Shown here: positions 15,843 to 24,614 of the stretch, one piece after another
Layout: every line of letters begins with the position of its first letter
Numbering within the stretch: the first letter of the stretch is position 1
Assembly: GCA_963830385.1 (NCBI GenBank)
Contig: CAWHMD010000005.1
Span: 558,001-622,000 of the forward strand
Reading direction: 5' to 3'
DNA length: 64,000 bases
From: Bog-532 sp963830385
Lineage (GTDB): Bacteria > Actinomycetota > Actinomycetes > Streptosporangiales > Streptosporangiaceae
The notes under the pieces: model-generated
The model's input: only the letters and a program-made list of their open reading frames with translations
Databases searched by the model: none
Told to the model about the DNA's origin: nothing
Position numbers and translations under genes: made by a program

Positions 15843-16271
15843 GTGACCGACACCACCGAGCGGCCCGGGTGGCTGCTCAAACGGGCGCAGGACGCGCTCA
15901 ACGCGGCGATGACCGCGGCGCTGCGCGAGCACGGCGCCACGCTGTCCGAGTACGCGGTGCTCACCGCGCTGGCCGAGGAGCCGGGGCTGTCCAACGCCGA
16001 CCTGGCCCGGCGCGCGTTCGTCACCCCGCAGACCATGAATCAGGTGCTGCGCGAGCTGGAACACAGGGGCTGGGTCAGCCGCCATCCGCACCCGGGTCAC
16101 GGGCGCATCCTGCAGGCCGAGCTGACCGCCGACGGCCGCCGGGTGCTGGGCGGCTGCCACCAGGCGGTGAGCGGGGTCGAGGAGCGGATGCTGGCCGGGC
16201 TGGACCCGGCCGGGCGCGAGCAGCTGGTCGCGGGCCTGAAGAGCTGTATCGCCGGGCTCAGCCGAGCGTGA
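15843..16271 (+). CDS. MarR-family transcriptional regulator
   Basis: A 142-residue protein starting at GTG 15843, with AAGGGAGG 6-9 nt upstream; an in-frame TTG at 15825 lies before this ribosome site and is rejected. The winged helix is complete: LSEYAVLTALAEEPGLSNAD, the recognition helix region FVTPQTMNQVLRELE, and the wing with RHPHPGHGR. Likely binds the 18-bp direct repeat just upstream and regulates itself and the divergent VOC gene, possibly in response to an aromatic or oxidising ligand. Its 3' end overlaps the convergent aldehyde dehydrogenase gene by 14 bp. Confidence 0.9.
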   Translation: MTDTTERPGWLLKRAQDALNAAMTAALREHGATLSEYAVLTALAEEPGLSNADLARRAFVTPQTMNQVLRELEHRGWVSRHPHPGHGRILQAELTADGRRVLGGCHQAVSGVEERMLAGLDPAGREQLVAGLKSCIAGLSRA

Positions 16272-17736
16272 ACGGGTCGCGGGTCTGGCCGCTGAGCTCG
16301 ACCCAGACCGACTTGTTCTCGGTGTAGGCGTTGACCGCGTCGATGCCGTTCTCGCGGCCCAGGCCGGAGGACTTGAAGCCGCCGAACGGGACGCTGGGCG
16401 CGACCACCCGGTAGGCGTTGATCCAGACGGTGCCCGCCTTGATCCGGGCCGCGACCCGGTGGGCCCGCCGCACGTCGTTGGTCCACACCGAGCCGGCCAG
16501 CCCGTACGGGGTGTCGTTGGCCAGCTTGACCGCCTCGTCCTCGCTGGTGAACGTGTAGGCCGACAGCACCGGCCCGAACACCTCCTCGCGGACCACGGTC
16601 GAGGCCGGGCCGACCCCGGTCAGCACGGTGGGCTGGACGAAGTAACCGCCCAGGCCCTGGTCGGCGGCGCCGCCGTAGGCGACGGTGGCGCCCTCGTCGA
16701 CCGCGGTCTTCAGGTAGCCGAGGATCTTGCGGTACTGCGGGCCGTTGGCGACCGGGCCCATCTCGGTGTCCGGGTCGTTAGGGTCACCGAGCTTGATCCG
16801 CGACGCCCGCTCGGCCACCAGCCGGACCAGCTCGTCGTGCACGTCGGCGTGCACGACCAGCCGGGAACCGGCCATGCAGGTCTGCCCGGTGGCGGCGAAC
16901 ACGCCGGCCACGATGCCGTTGGCGGCGGCCTGGAGGTCGGCGTCGGCGAACACCACCTGCGGCGACTTGCCGCCCAGTTCCAGGGTGACCGGGTTGAGGT
17001 TCTCGGCGGCGGCGTGCGCGACCGCCCGCCCGGTGGCGGTCGACCCGGTGAACGCGACCTTGTCCACCCCCGGGTGCCGGGCCAGGGCAGCCCCGGTCTC
17101 CCGGGACAGGCCGGTGACCACGTTGACCACCCCCGGCGGGAAACCGGCCTGGTCGATCAATTCGGCGAAGCCCAGGGTGGAGGCGGGCGCGTGCTCGGAC
17201 GGCTTGATCACCACCGCGCAGCCGGCCGCCAGGGCCGGGGCCAGCTTCCAGCTCATCAGCAGCAGCGGGGAGTTCCACGGGGTGATCGCGGCGACCACGC
17301 CGACCGGCTCGCGCCGGGTGTAGACGAGGTAGTTCGGGTTCGGCGACGGGATCTGGCGGCCCTCGAGCTTGTCGGCCAGGCCGGCGTAGTACTGGTACCA
17401 GCCGCCCAGCCCGTTGAGCTGGCCGATCATCTCCCGGTAGAGCTTGCCGGAGTCGTTGACCTCGAGCCGGGCCAGCCGGTCGGCGTTGACCGTGATCAGG
17501 TCGCCCAGCAGCCGCATCAGCCGGGACCGGCCGAACCCGGTCATCGAGCCCCACTCGCCGTCCAGCGCGGCCCGGCCGGCCTGCACGGCGGCGTCGACGT
17601 CTTCCGGGCCACCGTCCGGGATCACCGCCCACGGCTGACCGGTGTACGGGTTCTCCGACTCGAACGTCCGGCCGGAGATGGCGCCGGTCGCCTTCCCGCC
17701 GATCAGCATCCGGAACCGCTCGAGTTGCTCGCTCAT
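16258..17736 (-). CDS. NAD(P)-dependent aldehyde dehydrogenase
   Basis: A 492-residue enzyme of normal family length. The catalytic Glu is Glu253 in VTLELGGKSP and the nucleophile Cys287 in GQTCMAG. The cofactor segment ITPWNSPLLLMSWKLAPAL and the substrate-side FTGSTATGR are present, as is the C-terminal PFGGFKSSGLGRENG. It oxidises an aldehyde to the acid; the exact substrate is not predictable. Start ATG 17736 has AGGAG 7 nt upstream; a longer frame to 18357 is antisense to the acetyltransferase gene. It is a single gene divergent from the GNAT gene. Confidence 0.93.
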   Translation of the reverse strand: MSEQLERFRMLIGGKATGAISGRTFESENPYTGQPWAVIPDGGPEDVDAAVQAGRAALDGEWGSMTGFGRSRLMRLLGDLITVNADRLARLEVNDSGKLYREMIGQLNGLGGWYQYYAGLADKLEGRQIPSPNPNYLVYTRREPVGVVAAITPWNSPLLLMSWKLAPALAAGCAVVIKPSEHAPASTLGFAELIDQAGFPPGVVNVVTGLSRETGAALARHPGVDKVAFTGSTATGRAVAHAAAENLNPVTLELGGKSPQVVFADADLQAAANGIVAGVFAATGQTCMAGSRLVVHADVHDELVRLVAERASRIKLGDPNDPDTEMGPVANGPQYRKILGYLKTAVDEGATVAYGGAADQGLGGYFVQPTVLTGVGPASTVVREEVFGPVLSAYTFTSEDEAVKLANDTPYGLAGSVWTNDVRRAHRVAARIKAGTVWINAYRVVAPSVPFGGFKSSGLGRENGIDAVNAYTENKSVWVELSGQTRDPFTLG

Positions 17737-17820
17737 CGGTGTCTCCTGCTCGCTTCGGAGGCGCGTGCCGCTGCCGACCACCTTGCTATTCACCCCCGGG
17801 GTCCCGGGTAGCGTCAAGCC

Positions 17821-18486
17821 ATGCCCACTCCCCTGGTGCCGCCGGGCACACCGCTGACCGGCCGCTGGGTGCGGCTGGACCTGCTCGGCGAGGACAACCT
17901 GGACGAGCTGTACCCGGTGCTGGCCGACCCGGAGGTCTACCGCCAGGGCTACGTCATGCACCACCGGCCGGACTCCCTGGCCGACGCCCGCGACCTGGCC
18001 CGCCGGATCTTCCTGCGCGATCAGGGCCAGGCGGACGGACGGGGCGGCGGACGGACCGCGTACGCGATCCGGCTGGCGACCGGCAGCGAGCTGGGCGCGG
18101 CGGGCGCCCTGGTCGGCACCTCCGCGCTGGCCGAGGCCGACCTGCACAACGAGAGCATCCACCTGGGCTCGACCCTGTACGGGTCGCGCTGGTGGGGTAC
18201 GCCGGTCAACGCCGAAGCCAAGCTGCTGCTGCTCGGGCACTGCTTCGAGGACTGCGGCTACGGCCGGGTCAGGATCCAGACCGACCAGCTCAACACCAGG
18301 TCTCAGGCGGCGATCGCGAAGCTGGGCGCCCAGCGCGAGGGCGTGCTGCGCCGGCACATGAAGCGGGAGGACGGAACGTTCCGCGACACGGTGGTGTTCA
18401 GTGTGCTAGCCGACGAGTGGCCCGGGGTCCGGGCCGGGCTGATGGAGCGCGTCGGCCAGGCCGAGACGGCACGGCGAGAGGGCTGA
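17821..18486 (+). CDS. GNAT-family N-acetyltransferase (RimJ/RimL-like)
   Basis: A 221-residue protein of the Acetyltransf_3 type. The N-terminal part reads LTGRWVRLDLLGEDNLDELY and the core strand HLGSTLYGSRWWGTPVNAEA precedes the acetyl-CoA site, followed by LGHCFEDCGYGRVRIQTDQL and NTRSQAAIAKLGAQREGVLR, the usual end of RimJ-like enzymes. The acceptor is unknown. It is separated from the next gene by one base (TGA-C-ATG), so the two are co-translated. Confidence 0.9.
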   Translation: MPTPLVPPGTPLTGRWVRLDLLGEDNLDELYPVLADPEVYRQGYVMHHRPDSLADARDLARRIFLRDQGQADGRGGGRTAYAIRLATGSELGAAGALVGTSALAEADLHNESIHLGSTLYGSRWWGTPVNAEAKLLLLGHCFEDCGYGRVRIQTDQLNTRSQAAIAKLGAQREGVLRRHMKREDGTFRDTVVFSVLADEWPGVRAGLMERVGQAETARREG

Positions 18487-18487
18487 C

Positions 18488-19078
18488 ATGAAGATCGCGG
18501 TGATCGGGACGGGGCACATCGGCGGGACGCTGGGGGCCAAGTGGCAGGCGGCCGGGCACGAGGTGACCTACGGGTCGCGGCAGGCCGAGGGCCAGGCCGG
18601 CGGCGAGGGGCAGACCGGGCCGGGCGGGGCGCCGCTGCGGGCCATCGGTGACGCTCTGGCCGGGGCCGAGGTGGTGGTGTTCGCGGTGCCGGGCGGGGCG
18701 GTGGCCGAGGTGGCCGCCGGGCACGGGAAGGCGCTGGGCGGCAAGGTGGTGGTGGACGCCACCAACCGGATGGGGGCCGACCGCGCCGACAACCTGGACA
18801 CGATCACCGGCGCCGCCCCGGACGCGAAGTACGTGCGGGCGTTCAACATCTACGGGTGGGAGAACTTCGCCGACCCGCAGCCGGGGACCACGCTGTTCTT
18901 CGCGGCCGACCCGGCCGCCCGGGCGGTGACTGAGGAACTGGTGCGCGCGGTCGGGCTGGAGCCTGCCTACGTGGGCGGCACCGACGCCACCGCGACCGTG
19001 AACGGCGTCGCCGCCCTGTGGTTCGCGCTGATGCGGGAGCGCGGCGAGCGCAGGCTGGCGCTAAAGCTGCTCGCTTGA
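18488..19078 (+). CDS. NADPH:F420 reductase-like Rossmann protein
   Basis: A 196-residue protein starting MKIAVIGTGHIGGTLG, a GxGxxG dinucleotide site at residues 7-12. The mid part VVFAVPGGAVAEV and VVVDATNRMGADR, then VRAFNIYGWENF, match the NAD_binding/F420-oxidoreductase family (npdG-like; some members reduce other small substrates). F420 use is plausible for an actinobacterium but not shown. It is coupled to the acetyltransferase gene before it. The 3' end overlaps the convergent alpha/beta hydrolase gene by 18 bp. Confidence 0.85.
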   Translation: MKIAVIGTGHIGGTLGAKWQAAGHEVTYGSRQAEGQAGGEGQTGPGGAPLRAIGDALAGAEVVVFAVPGGAVAEVAAGHGKALGGKVVVDATNRMGADRADNLDTITGAAPDAKYVRAFNIYGWENFADPQPGTTLFFAADPAARAVTEELVRAVGLEPAYVGGTDATATVNGVAALWFALMRERGERRLALKLLA

Positions 19079-19966
19079 GGCGCCGTCCCGCAGGTGGCCG
19101 GCGATCGCCTCGGCCACCGCGCCGGGGCGTTCGCGCGGGATGAAGTGGCCGGTGCCGGGCAGCTCGACCCGGTCGTAGGCGGCGGCGAACATGTCGGCGT
19201 TGCCGCGGCCGGCCGCGGCGATCTCACAGCCGTCGTCCAGGCCGTAGAGAAAGGTGGCCGGGACCTCGATGCGGGGCCACTGGTCGAGGCGGGCCTGGGC
19301 CTGCCGGTAACGGGGGCGGCCGGCCGCCGCCCCGGTGCCGTGCCGGTAGTAGTGCACCACCGCCTCGATGAACTGGGGGGTCTCGGTGCCGCGGAGCACC
19401 GCCCGCAGGTCGGCCTCGGCCAGGTAGAGCGACGGGGACCAGTCGGCCCAGCAGCGGCGGATGAACGCGGCCGGGTGCATGGCGAACCGCTCGGCGCCCG
19501 CGTCGGTGCACAGCCAGTACCGGTACCAGGCCCGTTCGGCCTCGGTGAACCGCTCGGCCGCGTTCAGGTGGTGCATGGGGCCGTAGGCGGTGGCCATGGT
19601 GACTACGGCCGCCACCCGCTCCGGGGCCAGCACCGCGGCCGCGTGCACGGTCCGGGCCCCCCAGTCGTGGCCGGCCAGCACCACCCGGTCCAGCCCGAGC
19701 CCGTCCAGCAGGTCGAGCAGGTCGGTGGCGAGCGCGGCGACCTGGGCGCCGCCGGCCTCGTCCCAGGCCTCCGGGCGGACCCGGCTGCCGCCGTAACCGC
19801 GCAGGAACGGGCGGATGACGCGCAGGCCCGGAGGCAGCCGCGGCACGACCTGCTCCCAGGTGGCGGGGATGTCCGGGAATCCGTGCACCAGCACCACCGG
19901 GGTCCCGGCCGGGTCGCCGTCCTCGAGGTACTCGAGCTCGGCGACCGGGGTATTGATCAGCGGCAC
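19061..19966 (-). CDS. alpha/beta hydrolase, epoxide-hydrolase type
   Basis: A 301-residue enzyme with the oxyanion motif HGFPD (28-32), an Asp nucleophile in GHDWGA (Asp101) and the catalytic His in GTGHF (His274), which together point to the epoxide hydrolase/haloalkane dehalogenase branch rather than serine esterases. The sequence LRGYGGSR and the cap-domain tyrosine-containing stretches (AWYRYW, VVHYYRHG) fit epoxide hydrolases. Cytosolic. It lies downstream of the sedolisin genes but is separated from them by a hairpin, so it is probably a separate transcript. Confidence 0.88.
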   Translation of the reverse strand: MPLINTPVAELEYLEDGDPAGTPVVLVHGFPDIPATWEQVVPRLPPGLRVIRPFLRGYGGSRVRPEAWDEAGGAQVAALATDLLDLLDGLGLDRVVLAGHDWGARTVHAAAVLAPERVAAVVTMATAYGPMHHLNAAERFTEAERAWYRYWLCTDAGAERFAMHPAAFIRRCWADWSPSLYLAEADLRAVLRGTETPQFIEAVVHYYRHGTGAAAGRPRYRQAQARLDQWPRIEVPATFLYGLDDGCEIAAAGRGNADMFAAAYDRVELPGTGHFIPRERPGAVAEAIAGHLRDGASSEQL

Positions 19967-20003
19967 CCGCCCACCCTAAACGCCCCCGCCCATCACAAAC
20001 GAA

Positions 20004-20029
20004 GGGCCCGCCCCAGCCGGGACGGGCCC
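20004..20029 (-). terminator. hairpin after the first sedolisin gene
   Basis: GGGCCCG (20004-20010) pairs exactly with CGGGCCC (20023-20029). Read on the minus strand it follows the stop of the S53 gene at 20047 and is followed by a T-containing stretch (TTCGTTTG). It probably ends sedolisin transcription before the epoxide hydrolase gene. Confidence 0.55.
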
Positions 20030-20046
20030 AACGCTGGCTCAGGCGG

Positions 20047-21489
20047 TTACCGGCCGCCGGCGGCCCGGGCCAGCTCCGGTACGAACGACGCGGCGTTGAC
20101 GGTGCCGACACCGGAAGCCAGGTCGAAGGCCTTGGTGGCGCTGAAGCCCTTGATCGTGTACAGCTTCCCGTTCTGGGTGAACGAGACGGTGTTGTTGCCG
20201 GAGGTGACGTCCACGATGCCGGGGGCGTGGGCGGCTGACAGCTGGTACAGGGCCGGGTTGATCAGGCCCAGCGAGTGGCCGGCCACCTGGGCGGACAGGG
20301 CCACGATGCCGGAGAACAGCGGCGTCGCCTCGCTGGTGCCGCAGGTCGGGTACCAGCCCGCGGGCTGGCCGCCGAAGCTCTGGTAGATGTCTACCGCGCC
20401 GTTACAGGCCGCGCTCATCGAGATGTCCGGCTCGCCGCGGCTGTTGCCCACGACGTTCTTCACGCCGTCCTGGTAGGAGGGACGGGCAAAGAAGATGGAC
20501 TTGCCACCGCCGCCGGCGATCGGGTTCGGGCCGTTGTTGCCGGCCACGAACCGGTTGGTCGCCTGGTCGTAGGTGTCGTTCCAGACGGTGTCGGGCGAGG
20601 TGTGGTTGCCGCCCGAGTCCAGGTGCAACTGGGTGCCGCCGACCGCGGTGACCAGCGGGTCACTGGGCGGCCAGGAGACCACCGGGTGCAGGTAGTAGGT
20701 GGTCTGGTCGAGGCCGACGTCGGCCACGCCGTCGTCACCGGAGGCGGCCAGCACGGTGACGTGGTGGGCGGCGGCGTTCTCGAACGCGGACCGCAGCGAG
20801 CCCAGCGTCTTCTCGCTGGGGAACGTCTGCTCGGTGGCCCCGAAGCTCTGGCTGATCACGTCGCCGAGGTGGTGGTTGACCACGTAGTTCTCGGCCTCGA
20901 CGATCTGCGGGAAGCCGGTCACGCCCTCGGTCTCCGACACCGGGGTCTCGACCAGCAGGATGTTGGCGCCGGGGGCGATCGTGTGCGCGTACTCGACGTC
21001 CAGCGTGGTCTCACCGGCCCAGCCGACCATGTCCGCGTTGGTGGGATCGTAGGCCGGCACCGTGCCCGCGGGCTGGATGATGTTGAGGGAAGGCGGCGCC
21101 GGCAGGCTGAACGTCTTGTCGAACGTGGCCAGGTCGGCGTTGATCGTCGGCGAGCCGAACGAGTCGACGATGACGATCGTCCGGCCCCGGCCGGTCACGC
21201 CGCGCTGGTACAGCGGGTCCAGGTTGTAGGCGGCCTGGATCTGGCCCGGCTCGTAGCAGGCGACCGAGTAGGCGGACTCGCAGTCGGCTGTGGTCGGCGG
21301 CTGGCTGGCCGAATGCAGCGCGTGCAGGAATCCGGGCGCGCTGGCCTTCAGGGCCTGGCCCCCGTGGCTGGCCTGCGTGGCGCCGGACGTGGTACTGGCC
21401 GAGACGGCTGTCCCGGCCGAAACAACGGCGGCCGCGGCGGTCAGCGCGAATGCGCCTGCCGCCGCCGCGGCTCTCCGTGCCTTGCGCAT
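20047..21489 (-). CDS. secreted S53 (sedolisin) family serine-carboxyl peptidase
   Basis: A 480-residue preprotein with a signal peptide (MRKARR then a long Ala/Val helix to about residue 30). Catalytic residues are Glu160 and Asp164 in GETTLDVEYAH, the oxyanion Asp in ASGDDG (252) and the nucleophile Ser386 in CGTSEATP. The end FDLASGVGTVNA lies in the C-terminal calcium-binding region. Only ~60 residues separate the signal from the catalytic domain, so the usual ~180-residue pro-kumamolisin prodomain is absent. Sedolisins work at low pH outside the cell. ATG 21489 is chosen because GGGGGAG precedes it and the signal begins there. A close paralogue lies immediately upstream. Confidence 0.92.
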   Translation of the reverse strand: MRKARRAAAAAGAFALTAAAAVVSAGTAVSASTTSGATQASHGGQALKASAPGFLHALHSASQPPTTADCESAYSVACYEPGQIQAAYNLDPLYQRGVTGRGRTIVIVDSFGSPTINADLATFDKTFSLPAPPSLNIIQPAGTVPAYDPTNADMVGWAGETTLDVEYAHTIAPGANILLVETPVSETEGVTGFPQIVEAENYVVNHHLGDVISQSFGATEQTFPSEKTLGSLRSAFENAAAHHVTVLAASGDDGVADVGLDQTTYYLHPVVSWPPSDPLVTAVGGTQLHLDSGGNHTSPDTVWNDTYDQATNRFVAGNNGPNPIAGGGGKSIFFARPSYQDGVKNVVGNSRGEPDISMSAACNGAVDIYQSFGGQPAGWYPTCGTSEATPLFSGIVALSAQVAGHSLGLINPALYQLSAAHAPGIVDVTSGNNTVSFTQNGKLYTIKGFSATKAFDLASGVGTVNAASFVPELARAAGGR

Positions 21490-21584
21490 GCGTCTCCCCC
21501 AACGATGAAAAGGACGTTGCGGCACGACACTAGCACTCAGTAACGAACTGCGATCAAGGTGTCATGGCGGGGAAAATGTGCGTT

Positions 21585-23021
21585 TTACCAATATTTTCCG
21601 AGGGCGGCCAGCTCGGGCACGAAATACTGCGCGTCGACCGTGCCGACCCCCGTCGCCAGGTCGTAACCCGGCTCGGCGTGATACCCGGTCACCGTGTGCA
21701 GCGCGTGGGCCTGGGTGAACGAGACGGTGTTGCTGCCCAGGGTGACATCGACGATGCCGCGGGCCCGCTGAGCTTCCAGCTGATAGAGGAACGGGTTGAC
21801 CGGTCCGAGCGGATGCCCGGCCACCTGGCCGGCCAGCGCCACCACCCCGGCGAACAGCGGCGTCGCCTCGCTGGTGCCGCAGGTCGGGTACCAGCCGGCC
21901 GCCTGGCCGGGGAAGCTGCCGTAGACGTCGACCGCGCCGTCGCAGGCGGCGCTCATCGAGACGTCCGGCACCCCGCGCTGGTTTCCGACTACGTTCGCCA
22001 CGTCGCCCTGGAAGGCGGGCCGGCCGAAATAGATGGACCGGCCGCCCCCGCTGGCGAGCGGGTCCGGGCCCGCGTCGCCGTCCAGGTACTCGTTGACGTT
22101 CCGGTTGTAGGTGTCGTTCCAGACCCGGTCGGGCGCGGTCCGGCCGCCGGCCGCGTTCAGGTGCAGCTGGGTGCCGCCCACCGCGGTGACCAGCGGGTCG
22201 CTGGCGGGCCAGGACGTCACCGGGAACCGGTAGTAGGTCGACTGGTCCGGGCCGACATCGGCCGCGCCGGCGTCGCCCGCCGCCGACAGCACGGTCACGT
22301 GGTGGAGCTCGGCGTTCTGGTAGGCCGAACGCAGCGAATCCAGCGTCTTCCGGCCGGGGAACGTCTGCTCGGTGGCCCCGAAGCTCTGGCTGATCACCCC
22401 GGCCAGGTGGTGGTCGATCACGTAGTTCTCGGCCTGCATGATCTGCGGGAACCCGGTCTCGCCCTCGGACTCGGCGACCGGCGTCTCCACCAGCAGGATG
22501 CGGGCTCGGGGCGCGATGACGTGGGCGTACTCGACGTCCAGGGTGGTCTCGGCCGCCCAGCCGACCATCTGGGCGTTGGCCTGCTGGTAGGCGGGCACCC
22601 GGCCGGCCGGCTGGATGATCTTCAGCGACGGCGGCGCGGGCAGCCTGGCCTCGTGGTCGAATACGGCCAGGTCGCGGCCGATGGCGGGCGAGCCGAACGA
22701 GTCGACCACGGCGATCGTGGTGCCCTGGCCACCGATGCCTGTCCGGTACAGCGCGGGCAGGCCGTAGGCGGTCTCGAGCTGGGCGGGCTGGTAGCAGGCC
22801 ACGTGGTAGTTCTGCTCGCAGAAGGCGGTGGTGGGCGGGGCAGCGCTGCGGCGCCCGGCGTGCATGACGCCCGGGCCGACCGCGGTGGCCGGGCCGGGCG
22901 CGGTGGCCGGGCCGGGCGGGCTCGCGGTCCCGGCCGGGCTGGCGGCCCCGGCTGCGGCCATCGCGACGACGGTCAGCGCGCACGCCCCCGCGGCCAGGCC
23001 GGCCGTTCGCACCAGACGCAT
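21585..23021 (-). CDS. secreted S53 (sedolisin) family peptidase, paralogue
   Basis: A 478-residue preprotein closely similar to the neighbouring sedolisin, aligning without gaps from the catalytic Glu to Ser. Glu158 and Asp162 lie in AETTLDVEYAH and Ser384 in CGTSEATP. The oxyanion segment reads AGDAG where the paralogue has SGDDG, keeping the Asp. The signal peptide starts MRLVRTAGLAAGACALTVVA, followed by a Pro/Gly/Ala linker and again no full prodomain. Starts at 23033 (ATG) and 23048 (GTG) are possible; 23021 is chosen for the GGGGATGAG upstream and the compact signal. Tandem duplication is the likely origin. The gap to the next gene is 95 bp. Confidence 0.9.
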   Translation of the reverse strand: MRLVRTAGLAAGACALTVVAMAAAGAASPAGTASPPGPATAPGPATAVGPGVMHAGRRSAAPPTTAFCEQNYHVACYQPAQLETAYGLPALYRTGIGGQGTTIAVVDSFGSPAIGRDLAVFDHEARLPAPPSLKIIQPAGRVPAYQQANAQMVGWAAETTLDVEYAHVIAPRARILLVETPVAESEGETGFPQIMQAENYVIDHHLAGVISQSFGATEQTFPGRKTLDSLRSAYQNAELHHVTVLSAAGDAGAADVGPDQSTYYRFPVTSWPASDPLVTAVGGTQLHLNAAGGRTAPDRVWNDTYNRNVNEYLDGDAGPDPLASGGGRSIYFGRPAFQGDVANVVGNQRGVPDVSMSAACDGAVDVYGSFPGQAAGWYPTCGTSEATPLFAGVVALAGQVAGHPLGPVNPFLYQLEAQRARGIVDVTLGSNTVSFTQAHALHTVTGYHAEPGYDLATGVGTVDAQYFVPELAALGKYW

Positions 23022-23447
23022 CTCATCCCCCATGAAAAAAGCGCTCACCGGAGTACGGAGAGTAGCGAAACGAGGGGGTATTAGCTACGAGGCGTAACGT
23101 GGCCTGGATCACGATCCGGTGTCGGTGCTTGCGGCCCATAAACGTCCAGAGACCGGGCAGGTGCGTAAGCTACCCGGTATTTATGTACCTATTCAAAAAA
23201 ATAATAAGACGTTTTCCAATGGCACCGGCCGGATGGCGAAACAGGCCCCAGCGGCTGCCGGTCCACAATCGGCGGCCCGGTCCGGATACGCCGGAAGGCC
23301 GGGCGGTAGCCCGGCCTTCGGGGGCGGTAGGAACGGTCGTCTTAGCCGATGCCCCGGGTGGGGGCAGGCTTTACGAACCGCCAGGCAGGACCCGGCGCGC
23401 CGTCAGGCGCCGGGGTCCCACCGCTCGCGGCTTACAGTCGAATACGG
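23022..23447. other. 426-bp non-coding region with a strong hairpin
   Basis: The region lies between the second sedolisin gene (whose 5' side it is) and the DUF6131 gene (whose 3' side it is). It holds an exact 11-bp stem with a GGTA loop (GAAGGCCGGGC 23294-23304, GCCCGGCCTTC 23309-23319), which can end the DUF6131 transcript. The stretch 23335-23430 is rich in short complementary G/C runs and looks structured on the minus strand. No riboswitch class was recognised. Short ORFs here have poor codon use. Confidence 0.4.
23294..23319. terminator. 11-bp GC-rich hairpin
   Basis: An exact inverted repeat (23294-23304 with 23309-23319) around a 4-nt loop. It is downstream of the DUF6131 gene on the minus strand and upstream of the sedolisin pair. 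A terminator or a leader structure are both possible. Confidence 0.5.
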
Positions 23448-23603
23448 CTACCAATAATGCCTGCGACCACCGACCGCGTGGCCGAGCGCACCCAGTAGCA
23501 GAAGGATCAGACCGATCACCAGGATGATGATGCCGATCGTCCACAGAATCGCGATTTTGAGCAAGAAGCCCACTATCAGGATGATGAGTCCCAAAATGAT
23601 CAT
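23448..23603 (-). CDS. DUF6131-like 51-residue membrane protein
   Basis: The sequence is nearly all membrane: MIILGLIILIVGFLLKIAIL, a second helix rich in Ile/Leu, and a short basic end GGRRHYW. This is the pattern of the actinobacterial DUF6131 family, two-helix proteins of unknown function. AGGAG sits 6 nt before ATG 23603, so the longer frame to 23702 is rejected. It stands alone between the sedolisin pair and the GAF-ANTAR gene. Confidence 0.85.
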   Translation of the reverse strand: MIILGLIILIVGFLLKIAILWTIGIIILVIGLILLLLGALGHAVGGRRHYW

Positions 23604-23765
23604 GACAACTCCTGTCGCCTCGGGCACTTTCACAGTCACAGTCGATTGCGTGCCAGAAGGCGTGTTCCCGTAGAAATCGAAGGGAAACGCAGGAGCCTGC
23701 ATCGACTTTGATAACGGCCGCAGGAGTCAGGGCGGCTTTGACGGCTGCTTCCAGTATGCGCGCGG

Positions 23766-24488
23766 TCAGCGATCAGGCAAATCGGGCCGAGCGGCGGCGT
23801 CCTGCACGACCTCGGCGCACAGCACCGCGACCTTGCGCCGCTCGGACCGGGCCTGGGCCCGCAGCTGCTCGAACGCGGCCCGCGGGGTGATCCCGTGCCG
23901 CCCGACCAGCACCCCCTTGGCCTGCTCGATGATCCGCCGGGAGTCCAGCGCGCCCTGGAGCTGGGTGGCCAGCTCGGACTGCTGCTGGCCCTGCATCGTG
24001 CTGGCGATCAGCAGCGCGGCCAGGTCGGTGAAGGCCAGCAGGGCCAGCTCGCCCTCGGCCGACCAGGGACGGGACTGCTCGGAGACCACCGCCACGACGC
24101 CCACCGCGTCCTGGTTGTAGGGCAGCGGGCTGGCCAGCACGGCCCGCACCCGGCGGGACACCGCCGCCCCGCTGAACCTCGGCCAGCGGGTGTCGCTGGT
24201 CAGGTCCTCCGCGCCGACCAGTTGCTTGTCCTCGAAGGCGGCGATGCACGGGCCCTCGGAGTGCTCGATCTGCAGCTCCTCCAGGTGGGCGAGCCGGTCA
24301 TCGGACGCCGCCACGCTGCGCAGCTGCTGCTCGGAGTCGGTCAGCATCAGGCCCGCGCCGTCCACGTCGAATATCGCGTGGGTGGTGTGCACGATCTCGT
24401 GCAGCGCGTCCTCGACCCGCATCTCACCGAAGCGGAACCGGCCCAGCTCGCCGAGGGCCGCCCGCACCTGGGCCAGGTCTGCTTTCAC
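23766..24488 (-). CDS. GAF and ANTAR domain transcription antitermination regulator
   Basis: A 240-residue soluble protein. Residues ~25-160 form a GAF sensor domain (VDGAGLMLTDSEQQLRSVAA, then SEGPCIAAFEDKQL). Residues ~175-228 form an ANTAR RNA-binding domain: LQGALDSRRIIEQAKGVLVG, then ITPRAAFEQLRAQAR with the conserved three-helix spacing. ANTAR proteins bind paired hairpins in leader RNAs and prevent termination. Actinobacteria have many such GAF-ANTAR proteins whose ligands are mostly unknown. No partner kinase lies nearby. Confidence 0.9.
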   Translation of the reverse strand: MKADLAQVRAALGELGRFRFGEMRVEDALHEIVHTTHAIFDVDGAGLMLTDSEQQLRSVAASDDRLAHLEELQIEHSEGPCIAAFEDKQLVGAEDLTSDTRWPRFSGAAVSRRVRAVLASPLPYNQDAVGVVAVVSEQSRPWSAEGELALLAFTDLAALLIASTMQGQQQSELATQLQGALDSRRIIEQAKGVLVGRHGITPRAAFEQLRAQARSERRKVAVLCAEVVQDAAARPDLPDR

Positions 24489-24614
24489 GGGACGACTTTA
24501 GCCAGGCTTTTTCCTGATTTCGGCCATCCGGGCAAGCCGAGCCGGTTCAATACGAGTCACCTCTCGCTCGTTCCACACGTTCAACCAATTTCACACACAG
24601 GAGCCCACCATGCG

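Noticed and set aside
23320..23440. Known riboswitch (c-di-AMP, cobalamin, guanidine) in the sedolisin leader
   Set aside because: The conserved cores of these classes could not be matched by eye; only general G/C pairing was seen.
23119..23457. 112-codon frame in the gap before the DUF6131 gene
   Set aside because: Poor codon use, mixed composition, no ribosome site, and it runs through the 11-bp hairpin and into the DUF6131 gene's antisense.
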